Shown: one piece after another, positions 1 to 8,720 of the stretch
Numbering within the stretch: position 1 is the first letter of the stretch
Layout of the letters: every line of letters starts with the position of its first letter
NCBI RefSeq assembly: GCF_002214505.1
Contig: NZ_CP015103.1
Coordinates: 558,001-622,000 of the forward strand
DNA length: 64,000 bases
Direction of reading: 5' to 3'
DNA from: Thermococcus siculi
GTDB taxonomy: Archaea; Methanobacteriota_B; Thermococci; Thermococcales; Thermococcaceae
The notes under the pieces: generated by a model
Databases searched by the model: none
Told to the model about the DNA's origin: nothing
The model's input: the letters and a program-made list of their open reading frames with translations, nothing else
Position numbers and translations under genes: made by a program

Positions 1-349
1 CGGTGTAGCCCTCTCCCCCCGTAACTGGGGATGAACCGGTTTGAGTTCCTCCCGTCAGGCACTCCCGGTACTTCTCCCGAAGCTCGGCCATGGTCTGCTG
101 TGTCGCGTTAAGTGCCCTCTCAACGGTCATCAGCCGCTCACTGCACGCGGTTAGATTGCGCTCCAGCACCTCCAGCCGGCTGGTGTTCTCGATGTATCTC
201 GTCGTTGTCTCGGTTTTCGTCTTCGTCACTGTTATCGTTTCCCCTGGAAGGGTCACGGTCTCCCTGGCCGTCCCCCCGAGGCAACCCGCCGAGATAACCA
301 AGAAGGCTATGATTAAAACCACGAGCACCCTTGGGACAATCCGTCTCAT
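1..349 (-). CDS. Lipoprotein with coiled-coil segment (3' end outside window)
   Basis: Reading leftward from the ATG at 347-349, the first 116 codons are open to the window edge, so the C-terminus is missing. The N-terminus is an archaeal lipoprotein signal: two arginines, a hydrophobic stretch (residues about 5-20) and the lipobox-like ISAGCLGG with Cys23 as lipid-attachment site. A Thr-rich linker (about residues 30-50) leads into a heptad-like, charged helix (about 55-95) with several Asn-X-Ser/Thr sites. It is probably a surface-anchored protein of unknown function. A TATA-like stretch (actttttatt, about 378-388 on the reverse strand) lies about 25-30 bp before the ATG, so the message is probably leaderless. 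Confidence 0.75.
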   Translation of the reverse strand, partial: MRRIVPRVLVVLIIAFLVISAGCLGGTARETVTLPGETITVTKTKTETTTRYIENTSRLEVLERNLTACSERLMTVERALNATQQTMAELREKYRECLTGGTQTGSSPVTGGEGYT

Positions 350-475
350 GGGGAGGGGTAAAGGAAAGCCCAATAAAAAGTTAATGCCCTGCCTGGCGAG
401 TGGGTTCTCTGAAAGCCTCTACTCTCTAACTCAACCGACGCAAAGGCTTATGAAGTTCCGCTTCTAGGGGCCTTT

Positions 476-531
476 AGGGATGATGAGTCTGGAGCCCCCT
501 GATCGGTGAAGAGGTTTCGCGGGGCTGACCG
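476..531 (+). ncRNA. C/D-box guide RNA (2'-O-methylation sRNA)
   Basis: All four boxes are present with textbook archaeal spacing: C box ATGATGA (480-486), a 12-nt guide GTCTGGAGCCCC (487-498), D' CTGA (499-502), a 4-nt spacer, C' variant GTGAAGA (506-512), a 12-nt guide GGTTTCGCGGGG (513-524) and D box CTGA (525-528). Such RNAs assemble with L7Ae, Nop5 and fibrillarin and direct 2'-O-methylation opposite the fifth guide nucleotide from each D/D' box. A TATA-like gcttatga at about 446-453 would start transcription near 475-478, exactly before the C box. The RNA ends a few bases before the ATG of the next gene, so it occupies that gene's leader. The exact ends are estimated. Confidence 0.85.
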
Positions 532-533
532 AA

Positions 534-812
534 ATGATAAGGGATCGCATGTGCCGTGACTACATCGCGGAAATTGAGCGCCTGGAGCGCTCCATGCTGG
601 AGCTGGAGGATCAGATAAACGAACTCAAGATGCAGCTCCGGCTGAAGGTGGACGAGGCCAACCGCCTCGCCATAGAGAACGCCAGTCTCAGACACAAGCT
701 TGAACTCACGGAGAGGAGGGAGAGGTACCTTCTCGACCTCCTCCAGAAGCTGAAGGTTCCCCTCGTCATCGTCGATGAGGAGGAGTTCGAGGACGTCGAC
801 GTCTCTGACTGA
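534..812 (+). CDS. Small coiled-coil protein
   Basis: This 92-residue protein is almost entirely predicted alpha-helical coiled coil: Leu/Ile/Met recur at heptad positions from about residue 10 to 75 among Glu, Arg and Lys. It ends in a hydrophobic strand-like segment (PLVIV) and an acidic tail. There are no catalytic motifs, and I do not recognise the family. The ATG at 534 lies directly after the D box of the upstream guide RNA. An internal ATG at 549 is an equally plausible start, and neither has a strong ribosome site. The stop lies 2 bp from the stop of the convergent transporter gene. It could be a dimeric scaffold or regulator, but that is only inference. Confidence 0.65.
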   Translation: MIRDRMCRDYIAEIERLERSMLELEDQINELKMQLRLKVDEANRLAIENASLRHKLELTERRERYLLDLLQKLKVPLVIVDEEEFEDVDVSD

Positions 813-814
813 GC

Positions 815-2122
815 TTAGCGGTGGTATTCCCTGGGCAGCCTTTTTCTCCTGAGTTGCAGCTCCCTCTCCAGCCTGCCGTTCAGGGCGAGTGCGGACAGTG
901 CCACCGCAACGAGGAGTATCGGCGAGATCGGTGAACTCCAGCTCACGAAGGCGTAGAGGCCCAGAATCGCGGCGGTTATTATCCCAACCCATGCCCACGC
1001 CCTGAGCCATCCGGGTATGTAGCTCCTCCCCTTTGCGGCCGCGTAAGCCTCGATTATTCCCCCGAAGAGGATGAACGTTGAGACGGCCCCGTCCAGTATC
1101 TCAATGGGGTTAAAGCCGAGCCACGTGAGGAGGGACACGACCATTCCGATGGAGGCCGCTATGGTTAGCGATATTATCACCCCGTCCCCCCGGTGGATGT
1201 CCAGCAGTTCCGCCGTTATCCTTCCGGTGACCTCCCCTATCGGGAGCATGCTGGTCATCGCGGCCAGGAAGAGCGATACGTTGAAGGCGTAGAGTGCTGG
1301 AAGACCCAGCCTCTCCCTTATGAGCAGAGGGAGATCCTCGAACAGGAGGTCCGAGCTGTTCATCGTGGTTGAGGGTTCCGCCGTTATCAGGGTTGCTATC
1401 AACATTAGCCCTCCGAGTGCCATCAGCGTGTCCAGGACTGCCCCCGCGATAACTATTCCCGTCCCGGAACTCTTCCGTGGTAGTATGGCGCCGAGGAGCA
1501 GGTAAAAGCCCATTCCGACGCCCAGGGAATAGGCCGCCTGGGAGGCCATGTCCAGCGCCATCTTGAGGCTCAACCCCCTCCACGTTAGGATGTCCCGCAT
1601 CGTCTCCGAGAGGGCGGCGTTTCCAACGCTCTGATACATGTACCAGACCAAGACGGATGTGGCTATCACGAACAGCACGAAGGAGACCACCATGAAGTCG
1701 ATGGTTCTCCTCTTTCCCTTGACGAGGATTATGAGGATGATGAATATGAACAGGAACGCCATGCCCATGTTCCACGCCATGTTGTGGGGGATTTCTGGTA
1801 GAATAATCGAGCTGATGGTCCAGCCCCCCACGATGGAGTAGTAGCCGATGAGGAGGACGTCAAACACCAGAAACAGCAGTGCAAAGGCAGGTTTTCCGTA
1901 TTCCCTGGAGAAGTATTCCGTGACCTCGTACCCCTTTTTCTTGGTGGTCTCGACCGCCGCGGCCAGCATCCCGAGGAGAACGACGACCGATGCGATGTAA
2001 ACCGCCAGTCCCCCGAGACCGTACTTTATTATCATCGACGGGAACTTCCACACGTTCCCCAGTCCAACCATGAAAGCTGCCACCATGAGGGTGAGGTAGA
2101 GAAAGCTCAGCCTTCTCGACAT
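815..2122 (-). CDS. Sodium-dependent transporter, NSS (SNF) family
   Basis: This polytopic membrane protein has 435 residues. The first helix carries the family hallmark VGLGNVWKFP (about residues 19-28), the unwound TM1 segment that binds sodium and substrate in LeuT-type transporters. About 11-12 hydrophobic segments follow. At 435 residues it is shorter than LeuT (about 510), as in the short prokaryotic NSS branch. It should import an amino acid or related solute with Na+; the substrate cannot be read from sequence. The start at 2122 has a GGTG ribosome site, with a TATA-like ccatataacc about 36-45 bp upstream. It is divergent from alaS and convergent with the coiled-coil gene. Confidence 0.88.
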   Translation of the reverse strand: MSRRLSFLYLTLMVAAFMVGLGNVWKFPSMIIKYGLGGLAVYIASVVVLLGMLAAAVETTKKKGYEVTEYFSREYGKPAFALLFLVFDVLLIGYYSIVGGWTISSIILPEIPHNMAWNMGMAFLFIFIILIILVKGKRRTIDFMVVSFVLFVIATSVLVWYMYQSVGNAALSETMRDILTWRGLSLKMALDMASQAAYSLGVGMGFYLLLGAILPRKSSGTGIVIAGAVLDTLMALGGLMLIATLITAEPSTTMNSSDLLFEDLPLLIRERLGLPALYAFNVSLFLAAMTSMLPIGEVTGRITAELLDIHRGDGVIISLTIAASIGMVVSLLTWLGFNPIEILDGAVSTFILFGGIIEAYAAAKGRSYIPGWLRAWAWVGIITAAILGLYAFVSWSSPISPILLVAVALSALALNGRLERELQLRRKRLPREYHR

Positions 2123-2303
2123 GGCACCATCAACTTACACAGGTTAGTGTTACTCGAGGTTATATGGTTTTTGGTTATGGGCGGTGGTCTCAGGGATGAG
2201 TTGTGCCTTTTTGGAAGTTCAATGCACCGGGCGATGAACCGGGAACGGAAACCTTAATTAACTTCCCCCTCTTTCTTAGGTTCAGCTAAAGGGGTGAAAG
2301 CTC

Positions 2304-5045
2304 ATGAGCATGGACATGACCACGAGGATGTTTAAGGAGGAGGGCTGGATAAGGAAGCAGTGCCCGAAGTGCGGGAAGTTCTTCTGGACTCTCGACCCGG
2401 ACAGGGAGACCTGCGGCGACCCGCCGTGTGACGAGTACTCCTTCATCGGAAAGCCGGGCATACCGAAGAAGTACACACTTGAGGAGATGCGTGAGGCCTT
2501 TCTGAGATTCTTCGAGAAGCACGACCACGGAAGGGTGAAGCGCTTTCCAGTTTTACCCCGCTGGAGGGACGATGTGCTCCTCGTTGGGGCTTCGATCATG
2601 GACTTCCAGCCCTGGGTTATAAGCGGAGAGGCCGACCCGCCGGCGAACCCGCTCACAATCAGCCAGCCCTCGATTCGCTTTACCGACATCGACAACGTCG
2701 GAATAACCGGCAGGCACTTCACGATATTCGAGATGATGGCCCACCACGCCTTCAACTACCCGGGCAAGCCGATTTACTGGATGGACGAGACGGTCGAGCT
2801 GGCCTTCGAGTTCTTCACCAAGGAGCTGGGCATGAAGGCCGAAGACATCACCTTCAAGGAGAACCCGTGGGCCGGCGGAGGAAACGCGGGGCCGGCGTTC
2901 GAGGTTCTCTACCGGGGTCTTGAAGTGGCTACCCTCGTCTTCATGCAGTACAAGAAGGCCCCCGAAAACGCTGACCCGAGCCAGGTCGTCGAGATAAAGG
3001 GCGACTACTACGTGCCAATGGAGACGAAGGTCGTCGATACCGGCTACGGCCTCGAGAGGCTCGTCTGGATGAGCCACGGTACTCCAACGGCCTACGACGC
3101 CGTCCTCGGTTACGTCGTTGAGCCACTCAAGAGGATGGCCGGAATAGAGAGGATAGACGAGCGCATTCTCATGGAGAACTCCCGCCTGGCTGGAATGTTT
3201 GATATCGAGGACATGGGTGATCTCCGCTACCTTCGCGGGCAGGTGGCGAAGCGCGTTGGAATAAGCGTCGAGGAGCTTGAAAAAGCTGTGAGGCCCTACG
3301 AGCTTATCTATGCCATAGCCGACCACACCAAGGCCCTGACCTTCATGCTGGCAGATGGGGTCATTCCGTCCAACGTGAAGGCCGGCTACCTCGCGAGGCT
3401 CCTCATAAGGAAGAGCATAAGGCACCTCAGAGAACTTGGCCTCGAGGTTCCGCTCGCTGAAATCGTCGCGATGCACATAAAGGAGCTATCCCCGACCTTC
3501 CCGGAGTTCAAGGAGATGGAGGATGTAATCCTCGACATAATCAACGTCGAGGAGAAGCGCTACCAGGAGACCCTCAAGCGCGGAAGCGATCTCGTCAAGC
3601 GCGAGATAGCGAGGCTCAAGAAGGCCGGTAAGAACGAGATGCCTCTGGAAAAGCTCATCCTCTTCTACGAGAGCCACGGCCTAACTCCGGAGATAGTCAG
3701 GGAAGTTGCGGAGAAGGAGGGCGTTAAGGTCGAGATCCCGGACAACTTCTACACCCTCGTTGCCAAGGAGGCCGAGAAGACCGAGAAGAAGGCCGCCGCT
3801 GAGTACGTTGTGGACTTCGAGCTGGTAAAAGACCTCCCCGACACTAGGACGCTCTACTACGAGGATCCGTTCATGAGGGAGTTCGACGCGAAGGTTCTGA
3901 AGGTCATCGACGACTGGGTCGTGCTCGATCAGACGGCCTTCTATCCTGAAGGAGGCGGCCAGCCCTACGACACCGGAGTTCTGATCGTTGATGGGCAGGA
4001 AATCCCGGTTACGAACGTCCAGAAGATAGGCAGGGTCATCCTGCACCGCGTTGAGAGGCCCGGGCTATTCAAGGAGGGCATGGAAGTCCACGGAAAGATC
4101 AACTGGGACAGAAGGATACAGCACATGCGCCACCACACGGGGACCCACGTCCTCATGGGAGCGCTCGTTAGAGTCCTTGGAAAGCACGTCTGGCAGGCCG
4201 GTTCACAGCTCCACACCGACTGGGCCAGGCTTGACATCTCCCACTACAAGCGCATAAGCGAGGAGGAGCTGAGGGAGATTGAGAGGCTCGCCAACAGGGT
4301 TGTCATGGAGAACAGGAAGGTTAGATGGGAGTGGCTCCCAAGGACTGAGGCCGAGATGAAGTACGGCTTCAGGCTCTACCAGGGTGGAGTAGTTCCGGGA
4401 AGGGTAATCCGCGTTCTCAACATCGAGGACTGGGACGTCCAGGCCTGCGGTGGAACCCACCTCCCGAACACAGGTTTAATCGGTCCGATTAAGATACTGA
4501 GAACCGAGCGCATACAGGACGGCGTCGAGCGCATTGTATTCGCGGCCGGTGAAGCTGCAATCAACTGGATGCAGGAGACCGAGAGGATACTCAAGAGAAC
4601 CTCGGAAGTCTTCCGCGTGCCGCCCGAGAAGGTGCCGGAAACCGCCGAGAGGTTCTTCAACGAGTGGAAGGCCGCTAAGAAGGAGGTCGAGAAGCTCAGG
4701 AAAGAGCTGGCGAAGCTCCTCGTCTACGAGCTTGAGAGCGAGGTCGAGAAGGTCGGCGAGGTCGAGTTCATAGGAAAGGTCGTGGAAGGAACGATAGATG
4801 ACCTCAGGGAAGCGGCCAACAAGCTCAGGAAGGAGAAGCGCGTTGTGGCTCTCATCACTAGGGAGGGCCACTTCGTCGTTGCAGTCGGAGACGGCCTCGA
4901 CCTCAAGGCGGGCGAGCTGGCGAAGGTCATAACGAGCGTCGCCGGCGGGGGCGGTGGCGGAAGGAAGGAACTCGCCCAGGGCAGGATAAAGAACCCGCTC
5001 AAGGCGGAGGAAGCCATAGCCGAGGTGAAGAAGAGCCTCGGCTGA
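2304..5045 (+). CDS. alaS: Alanyl-tRNA synthetase
   Basis: It charges tRNA-Ala with alanine in the cytoplasm and edits mischarged Ser/Gly. The 913-residue length and N-terminal Cys cluster (CPKCGKFF, with further Cys near residues 37-42) are typical of archaeal AlaS. The class II catalytic core follows, then the editing domain with zinc ligands HHTGTH (about residue 610) and CGGTH (about 714). A C-Ala/DHHA1 segment rich in Gly ([13 protein letters not shown]) is near the end. The start at 2304 has a GGGGTGA site 6 bp upstream, and a TATA-like ccttaattaac lies at about 2252-2262. An independent editing enzyme of the same superfamily (alaX) is encoded at 26361-27599. Confidence 0.98.
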   Translation: MSMDMTTRMFKEEGWIRKQCPKCGKFFWTLDPDRETCGDPPCDEYSFIGKPGIPKKYTLEEMREAFLRFFEKHDHGRVKRFPVLPRWRDDVLLVGASIMDFQPWVISGEADPPANPLTISQPSIRFTDIDNVGITGRHFTIFEMMAHHAFNYPGKPIYWMDETVELAFEFFTKELGMKAEDITFKENPWAGGGNAGPAFEVLYRGLEVATLVFMQYKKAPENADPSQVVEIKGDYYVPMETKVVDTGYGLERLVWMSHGTPTAYDAVLGYVVEPLKRMAGIERIDERILMENSRLAGMFDIEDMGDLRYLRGQVAKRVGISVEELEKAVRPYELIYAIADHTKALTFMLADGVIPSNVKAGYLARLLIRKSIRHLRELGLEVPLAEIVAMHIKELSPTFPEFKEMEDVILDIINVEEKRYQETLKRGSDLVKREIARLKKAGKNEMPLEKLILFYESHGLTPEIVREVAEKEGVKVEIPDNFYTLVAKEAEKTEKKAAAEYVVDFELVKDLPDTRTLYYEDPFMREFDAKVLKVIDDWVVLDQTAFYPEGGGQPYDTGVLIVDGQEIPVTNVQKIGRVILHRVERPGLFKEGMEVHGKINWDRRIQHMRHHTGTHVLMGALVRVLGKHVWQAGSQLHTDWARLDISHYKRISEEELREIERLANRVVMENRKVRWEWLPRTEAEMKYGFRLYQGGVVPGRVIRVLNIEDWDVQACGGTHLPNTGLIGPIKILRTERIQDGVERIVFAAGEAAINWMQETERILKRTSEVFRVPPEKVPETAERFFNEWKAAKKEVEKLRKELAKLLVYELESEVEKVGEVEFIGKVVEGTIDDLREAANKLRKEKRVVALITREGHFVVAVGDGLDLKAGELAKVITSVAGGGGGGRKELAQGRIKNPLKAEEAIAEVKKSLG

Positions 5046-5060
5046 TCCCTTAACTTTTCT

Positions 5061-5429
5061 TTGGTGGTAAAGATCAAGGTAAAAACCCTCACGAGGCAGG
5101 TTCTTCAGCTCTCGAAGGAGCTGGGTTTAACCGCCGTTCCCGAATACAGGACGAGAGACGGCACGAGGATAGACATCGCCATCCTCAACGGTGAGGAAAA
5201 GCTCCTCGCGATCGAACTGGAGGCGTCCTTCAAGTGGTTTCTCCAGAGGCTCCTCTACGACGTCGTCAAGGCCCACAGGGCGGGCTTTCCGGAACTGTGG
5301 GTGGTTTCGAACTTCAGCTCGAACTCTGGCTGGATTGGGGGATACGCGGAGGAACTCGGTCTAGCCCTGAGGGTTCTAAAGGAAAAAGAGGTTCTGGAGG
5401 AGTTCAAAGCCCTGTCGGCTCGTCTATGA
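5061..5429 (+). CDS. Small restriction-endonuclease-fold-like protein, unknown function
   Basis: This 122-residue protein starts with TTG at 5061 (GTG at 5064 is also possible), 15 bp after alaS, and is probably cotranscribed with it. The middle has a GTRIDIAIL strand followed by KLLAIELEAS. This D-x(n)-E-x-E pattern resembles the core strands of PD-(D/E)xK nuclease-fold proteins, but the final Lys is replaced, so activity is uncertain. A helix-rich part follows (WFLQRLLYDVVKAHRAG) and then a strand ELWVVSNF, consistent with that fold. Its end overlaps the convergent Nif3-like gene by 26 bp. The family is not recognised with confidence. Confidence 0.7.
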   Translation: MVVKIKVKTLTRQVLQLSKELGLTAVPEYRTRDGTRIDIAILNGEEKLLAIELEASFKWFLQRLLYDVVKAHRAGFPELWVVSNFSSNSGWIGGYAEELGLALRVLKEKEVLEEFKALSARL

Positions 5430-6159
5430 AAAAAGTCTCCACCCCAAACTTCTCCCTGAGGAGCGGCATCAGGGCCTTAACTCCAAGCGTCTCCGTCTTA
5501 TAATGACCAGCGACCAAAACGCTCTGCGGCAGGTCTACGGCCGTCAAGTAGTCTGCATGGGTGAACTCCCCGGTTATGAGCAGATCAATCCCCTTTCTCC
5601 AGGCCTCTTCCAGTGCGAATGCACCGGCGCCACTTACCGCACCGACGGTCTTTATCTCCCTCTCTCCGAACTCGTAGGTCTTTACCGTTGTATCGAGCTT
5701 CTCCGCGACTATCTGCGCTATCTTCTCTATCGGCTGAGGCTCCTCAAACTCCCCCCAGAAGCCGACGGCCAGGCCCCGGTACTCTCCGAACGGTCCCTTC
5801 GGTTCCAGGCCCAGGAGTCTGAGCAGCTCCACGTTGTTCCCGACTTCCGGGTGGGCATCGAGGGGCAGGTGCGCCGCGTAGAGGTTAATGCCCGAGGAGA
5901 GGAGAGCCTTCAAACGCTTGTAGTGTATCCCGGTTACGTAACCGAGGCCACCCCATATCATGCCGTGGTGGACTACCATCATGTCGGCGCCGGCCTTAGC
6001 GGCGCGCTCTATGGTTCTCAACGTCGTATCGACTGCAAAGGCTATTCTTTCAACCTCTTCCTTTCCCTCCACCTGGAGGCCGTTGCTCGACTTGTCCGGG
6101 TAAGATGAGATGCTGAGGTACTCGTTGAGGAATGAAACGATTTCGTCGCGCTTGACCAT
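5404..6159 (-). CDS. Nif3-like dinuclear metal-centre protein (YbgI/NIF3 family)
   Basis: This 251-residue protein has the short bacterial/archaeal NIF3 architecture. Metal-binding motifs are visible: VVHHGMIWGG (about residue 60), AAHLPLDAHPEVGNN (about 93-107), and near the C-terminus GHYKTETLG plus the conserved final strand region FFIDEPTG. The family assembles into hexameric toroids with two metal ions per subunit. Reported activities include GTP cyclohydrolase I-like and nucleotide hydrolysis, but no general function is established. The start at 6159 is preferred over 6171 because GGTGG lies just upstream of it. It is divergent from elp3 across a region with two tandem dyads and overlaps the preceding convergent gene by 26 bp. 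Confidence 0.9.
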   Translation of the reverse strand: MVKRDEIVSFLNEYLSISSYPDKSSNGLQVEGKEEVERIAFAVDTTLRTIERAAKAGADMMVVHHGMIWGGLGYVTGIHYKRLKALLSSGINLYAAHLPLDAHPEVGNNVELLRLLGLEPKGPFGEYRGLAVGFWGEFEEPQPIEKIAQIVAEKLDTTVKTYEFGEREIKTVGAVSGAGAFALEEAWRKGIDLLITGEFTHADYLTAVDLPQSVLVAGHYKTETLGVKALMPLLREKFGVETFFIDEPTGL

Positions 6160-6176
6160 ACTTTCCACCATCCTTA

Positions 6177-6205
6177 TTCACCTGGTGAATTATTCACTAA
6201 CTGAA
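6177..6205. promoter_or_regulatory. Two tandem inverted repeats between divergent nif3-like and elp3 genes
   Basis: TTCACCTGGTGAA (6177-6189) and TTCACTAACTGAA (6193-6205) are two 13-bp dyads of the same pattern with centres 16 bp apart. The flanks extend the first to a 15-bp dyad (ATTCACC-T-GGTGAAT) and the second to TATTCA-N5-TGAATA. They sit where the leftward nif3-like transcript should start; a palindromic TTTTAAAA at about 6221-6228 could serve as TATA box for either direction. The arrangement looks like a double operator for a dimeric repressor. The regulator is unknown. Confidence 0.55.
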
Positions 6206-6261
6206 TATGCCCCACAAACCCTTTTAAAACCGCGCCACAACTGGGGTCGAGAGGTGTTGAT

Positions 6262-8049
6262 ATGGGCGAGAGCAGGGATGGTGAGAACTTCAGGAAGGCC
6301 GTCGAGGAGCTGGCCAGGGCGGTCCTCTCCGGCGAGATAAAAACGCGGGAGGAGCTTAACAGGTACAAGATTATCGTTTCACGCAGATATCACCTTTCAA
6401 AGATTCCCGGGAACTCGGACATCCTCAAAGCGATACCCGAGGGAGAGCGGGAGAGGTTTAGAGACCTTCTCAAGAGGAAGCCGACGAGGACGATAAGCGG
6501 CGTGGCGGTAGTTGCCATGATGACGAAGCCCTTTCCCTGCCCTCATGGGAGATGTATATACTGCCCGGGAGGGCCAACGGTTGGCTCCCCCCAGAGCTAC
6601 ACCGGGAAGGAACCCTCCGCTCTGAGGGCGGTTCAGAGCGCATACCACCCGTACATCATCATGATGCGCCGCCTAAAGCAGCTCACCGACATAGGCCACG
6701 ACGTCGATAAGGTCGAGGTCATAATCCAGGGTGGGACGTTTCCAGCGGTTGACCTCGATTACCAGGAGTGGTACATCAAATGCGCCTTCAAGGCGATGAA
6801 CGATTTCCCGTACTTCAGGGACATCGAGAACCTCGAGGAGAAGCTCGTGAGGCTTATAGTGAAGAAGGACGAGTCCGTTTTCGAAGAGGATCCAGAGTTC
6901 AGGGAAGCGTGGAAGAAGACCCACAGGAAGCCCTACTACTATCTCGAGGACGAGCAGAGGAGGAACGAGAGGGCAAAGGTCAGGATGGTTGGTTTAACCA
7001 TAGAGACGCGCCCGGATTGGGCCTTCGAGAGGCACATCGACAGGATGCTCAGGCTCGGAACCACGAGGGTTGAGCTTGGGGTTCAGACGATATTCAACTT
7101 CATCCACGAGAGAACGAGGAGGGGTCATGGGGTCGAGGAGATAGTTAAGGCCACGCAGCTCCTTCGCGACGCCGGCCTCAAAATCAACTACCACATAATG
7201 CCCGGTCTGCCCGGGAGCAACTTCGAGAGGGATCTCTACACCTTCAGGGCAATCTTTGAGGATTCCCGCTTCAGGCCGGACATGCTGAAAATCTATCCCA
7301 CGCTCGTTACCGCCGATGCACCGCTCTACGCCTGGTACAAGGCCGGCAAATACAGACCTTACACAACTGAAGAGGCCGTTGAACTGCTCGTTGAGGCCTA
7401 CAAGGGCTTCCCCAAGTGGGTGAGGGTAATGAGGATACAGCGCGACATACCCGCGAAGCTCATCGTCGCGGGAGTTAAGCACTCCAACCTCGGTCAGCTA
7501 GTCTTCAACGAGCTGGTGAAGAGGGGAATAAGGCCGAGGGAGATTAGGTTTAGGGAAGTCGGCCACATGATGGAGAAGTTCGGAATCCAGCCCGAAATCG
7601 AGCACATTAAGCTACTCCGCGAGGACTACGAGGCCGCTGAAGGGAAGGAGATTTTCCTGAGCTTTGAAGACGTTAAGAACGACATCCTCATAGGCTTCAT
7701 AAGGCTGAGGATTCCGAGCGAAAAGGCCCACCGGAAGGAGATAAACTGCTGTCCATCCGCGATAGTGAGGGAACTCCACGTCTACGGCCCTCTCGTGCCC
7801 ATCGGTGGAAAGCCGAAGTACGAGTGGCAGCACCGCGGCTATGGAAGGGAACTCTTGAGTGAGGCCGAGAGGATAGCCCGGGAGGAGTTCGAGGTCAGAA
7901 AGATGCTCGTCATAAGCGGCGTTGGGGTCAGGAACTACTACAGGAAGTTCGGCTACAGAAAGAACGGACCGTACGTTGCCAAGAGGCTTGACAGAGGCTA
8001 CGCAGACTACGAGCCGGACGGAAAGTTTGATGCCCACCTTAACACTTGA
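6262..8049 (+). CDS. elp3: Elp3: radical SAM/GNAT tRNA wobble-uridine carboxymethyl transferase
   Basis: Elp3 makes 5-carboxymethyluridine at position 34 of tRNAs from acetyl-CoA, using a radical SAM centre; archaea use it without the other Elongator subunits. The 595-residue protein has the Elp3-type Fe-S motif CPHGRCIYC (C93, C98, C101), then the TIM-barrel motifs VEVIIQGGTFPA and IETRPDW. A C-terminal acetyl-CoA-binding GNAT domain carries HRGYGRELL (about residue 528) and GVRNYYRKFGY. The ATG at 6262 follows a GAGGTG site. It is divergent from the nif3-like gene. Confidence 0.96.
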   Translation: MGESRDGENFRKAVEELARAVLSGEIKTREELNRYKIIVSRRYHLSKIPGNSDILKAIPEGERERFRDLLKRKPTRTISGVAVVAMMTKPFPCPHGRCIYCPGGPTVGSPQSYTGKEPSALRAVQSAYHPYIIMMRRLKQLTDIGHDVDKVEVIIQGGTFPAVDLDYQEWYIKCAFKAMNDFPYFRDIENLEEKLVRLIVKKDESVFEEDPEFREAWKKTHRKPYYYLEDEQRRNERAKVRMVGLTIETRPDWAFERHIDRMLRLGTTRVELGVQTIFNFIHERTRRGHGVEEIVKATQLLRDAGLKINYHIMPGLPGSNFERDLYTFRAIFEDSRFRPDMLKIYPTLVTADAPLYAWYKAGKYRPYTTEEAVELLVEAYKGFPKWVRVMRIQRDIPAKLIVAGVKHSNLGQLVFNELVKRGIRPREIRFREVGHMMEKFGIQPEIEHIKLLREDYEAAEGKEIFLSFEDVKNDILIGFIRLRIPSEKAHRKEINCCPSAIVRELHVYGPLVPIGGKPKYEWQHRGYGRELLSEAERIAREEFEVRKMLVISGVGVRNYYRKFGYRKNGPYVAKRLDRGYADYEPDGKFDAHLNT

Positions 8050-8138
8050 TGCCCTGTACCTCATCGGGTTTTCAAACTTTTTCTTTTCAGTAAATCTTTT
8101 AAACGTCAATGGACAAAGATGAACTGAGGTGCCTCGAG

Positions 8139-8711
8139 ATGGGGTTGAAGAAGCCTCGGATTTCGTACGAGACATCCTTTAGGGCCAAGGCCATTATAGC
8201 CGCCGTCGCGTTTGGCATACTCATATTCATGATAGTCTACTACCCCCTCCTGGCCCACGACGTCAACCCCTTCGATGTGGCTGCCCCCAAGGGCCAGATA
8301 GTGATGGCATCCAACTTCACCATTGGCGACGTCAGCTACGTGAACGCGGTGGCCTTCACGTCGCAGAACAACCTCCTGGTTCTCAAGGGCAACGACAACG
8401 CCGGAGACACGCTTACGATGAAGGTGGTGACTCCCGACTGGTGCGTTGACCTCTGGGTCTGGGGAGGGCCAGCGAACGGCTGGCAGCTTAAGAGCGGCTG
8501 CTCTCGCGAGCTTGAGATGAGCCAGTACGCCTTCAAGAGGCTGCCGACCCACGAGGCCAAGGAGATACTGTACTGGTACCTCGAACCTGGCTATCTCCTT
8601 GTCTTCCACAAGGAGGGGGCCGTTCAGAACTACGAAATCGTCAATTTCACGGTCACCTACGGTGGCTCCACCGGTGGGGGTTACTTCAAGGTGGCAGTTA
8701 AGGGTTCGTGA
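8139..8711 (+). CDS. Membrane-anchored extracytoplasmic protein, first of a tandem paralogous pair
   Basis: About 190 residues: a short basic N-terminus with SYETS, one hydrophobic helix (about residues 17-37) and a beta-rich domain outside the membrane. It is clearly related to the next gene. Shared blocks are FDVAAPKGQI, an Asn-rich glycosylation region, a WC..D motif and a SGCSRE motif (the two Cys could form a disulfide), a WY.EPGY segment and YEIVNFTVTYGG. I chose the ATG at 8139 because GAGGTG lies 7 bp upstream; the ATG at 8109 lies too close to the TATA-like ctttta at about 8095. The function and family are unknown to me. Confidence 0.75.
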   Translation: MGLKKPRISYETSFRAKAIIAAVAFGILIFMIVYYPLLAHDVNPFDVAAPKGQIVMASNFTIGDVSYVNAVAFTSQNNLLVLKGNDNAGDTLTMKVVTPDWCVDLWVWGGPANGWQLKSGCSRELEMSQYAFKRLPTHEAKEILYWYLEPGYLLVFHKEGAVQNYEIVNFTVTYGGSTGGGYFKVAVKGS

Positions 8712-8720
8712 GGGTGCCGC

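Noticed and set aside
474-1010. Reverse-strand ORF of 178 codons
   Set aside because: It lies antisense to the guide RNA and the coiled-coil gene and continues into the transporter gene in another frame. It has no recognisable family and no ribosome site.
2553-3476. Long reverse-strand ORF (307 codons) inside alaS
   Set aside because: It is a shadow of alaS caused by GC-rich codons; alaS shows all family motifs in the other frame.
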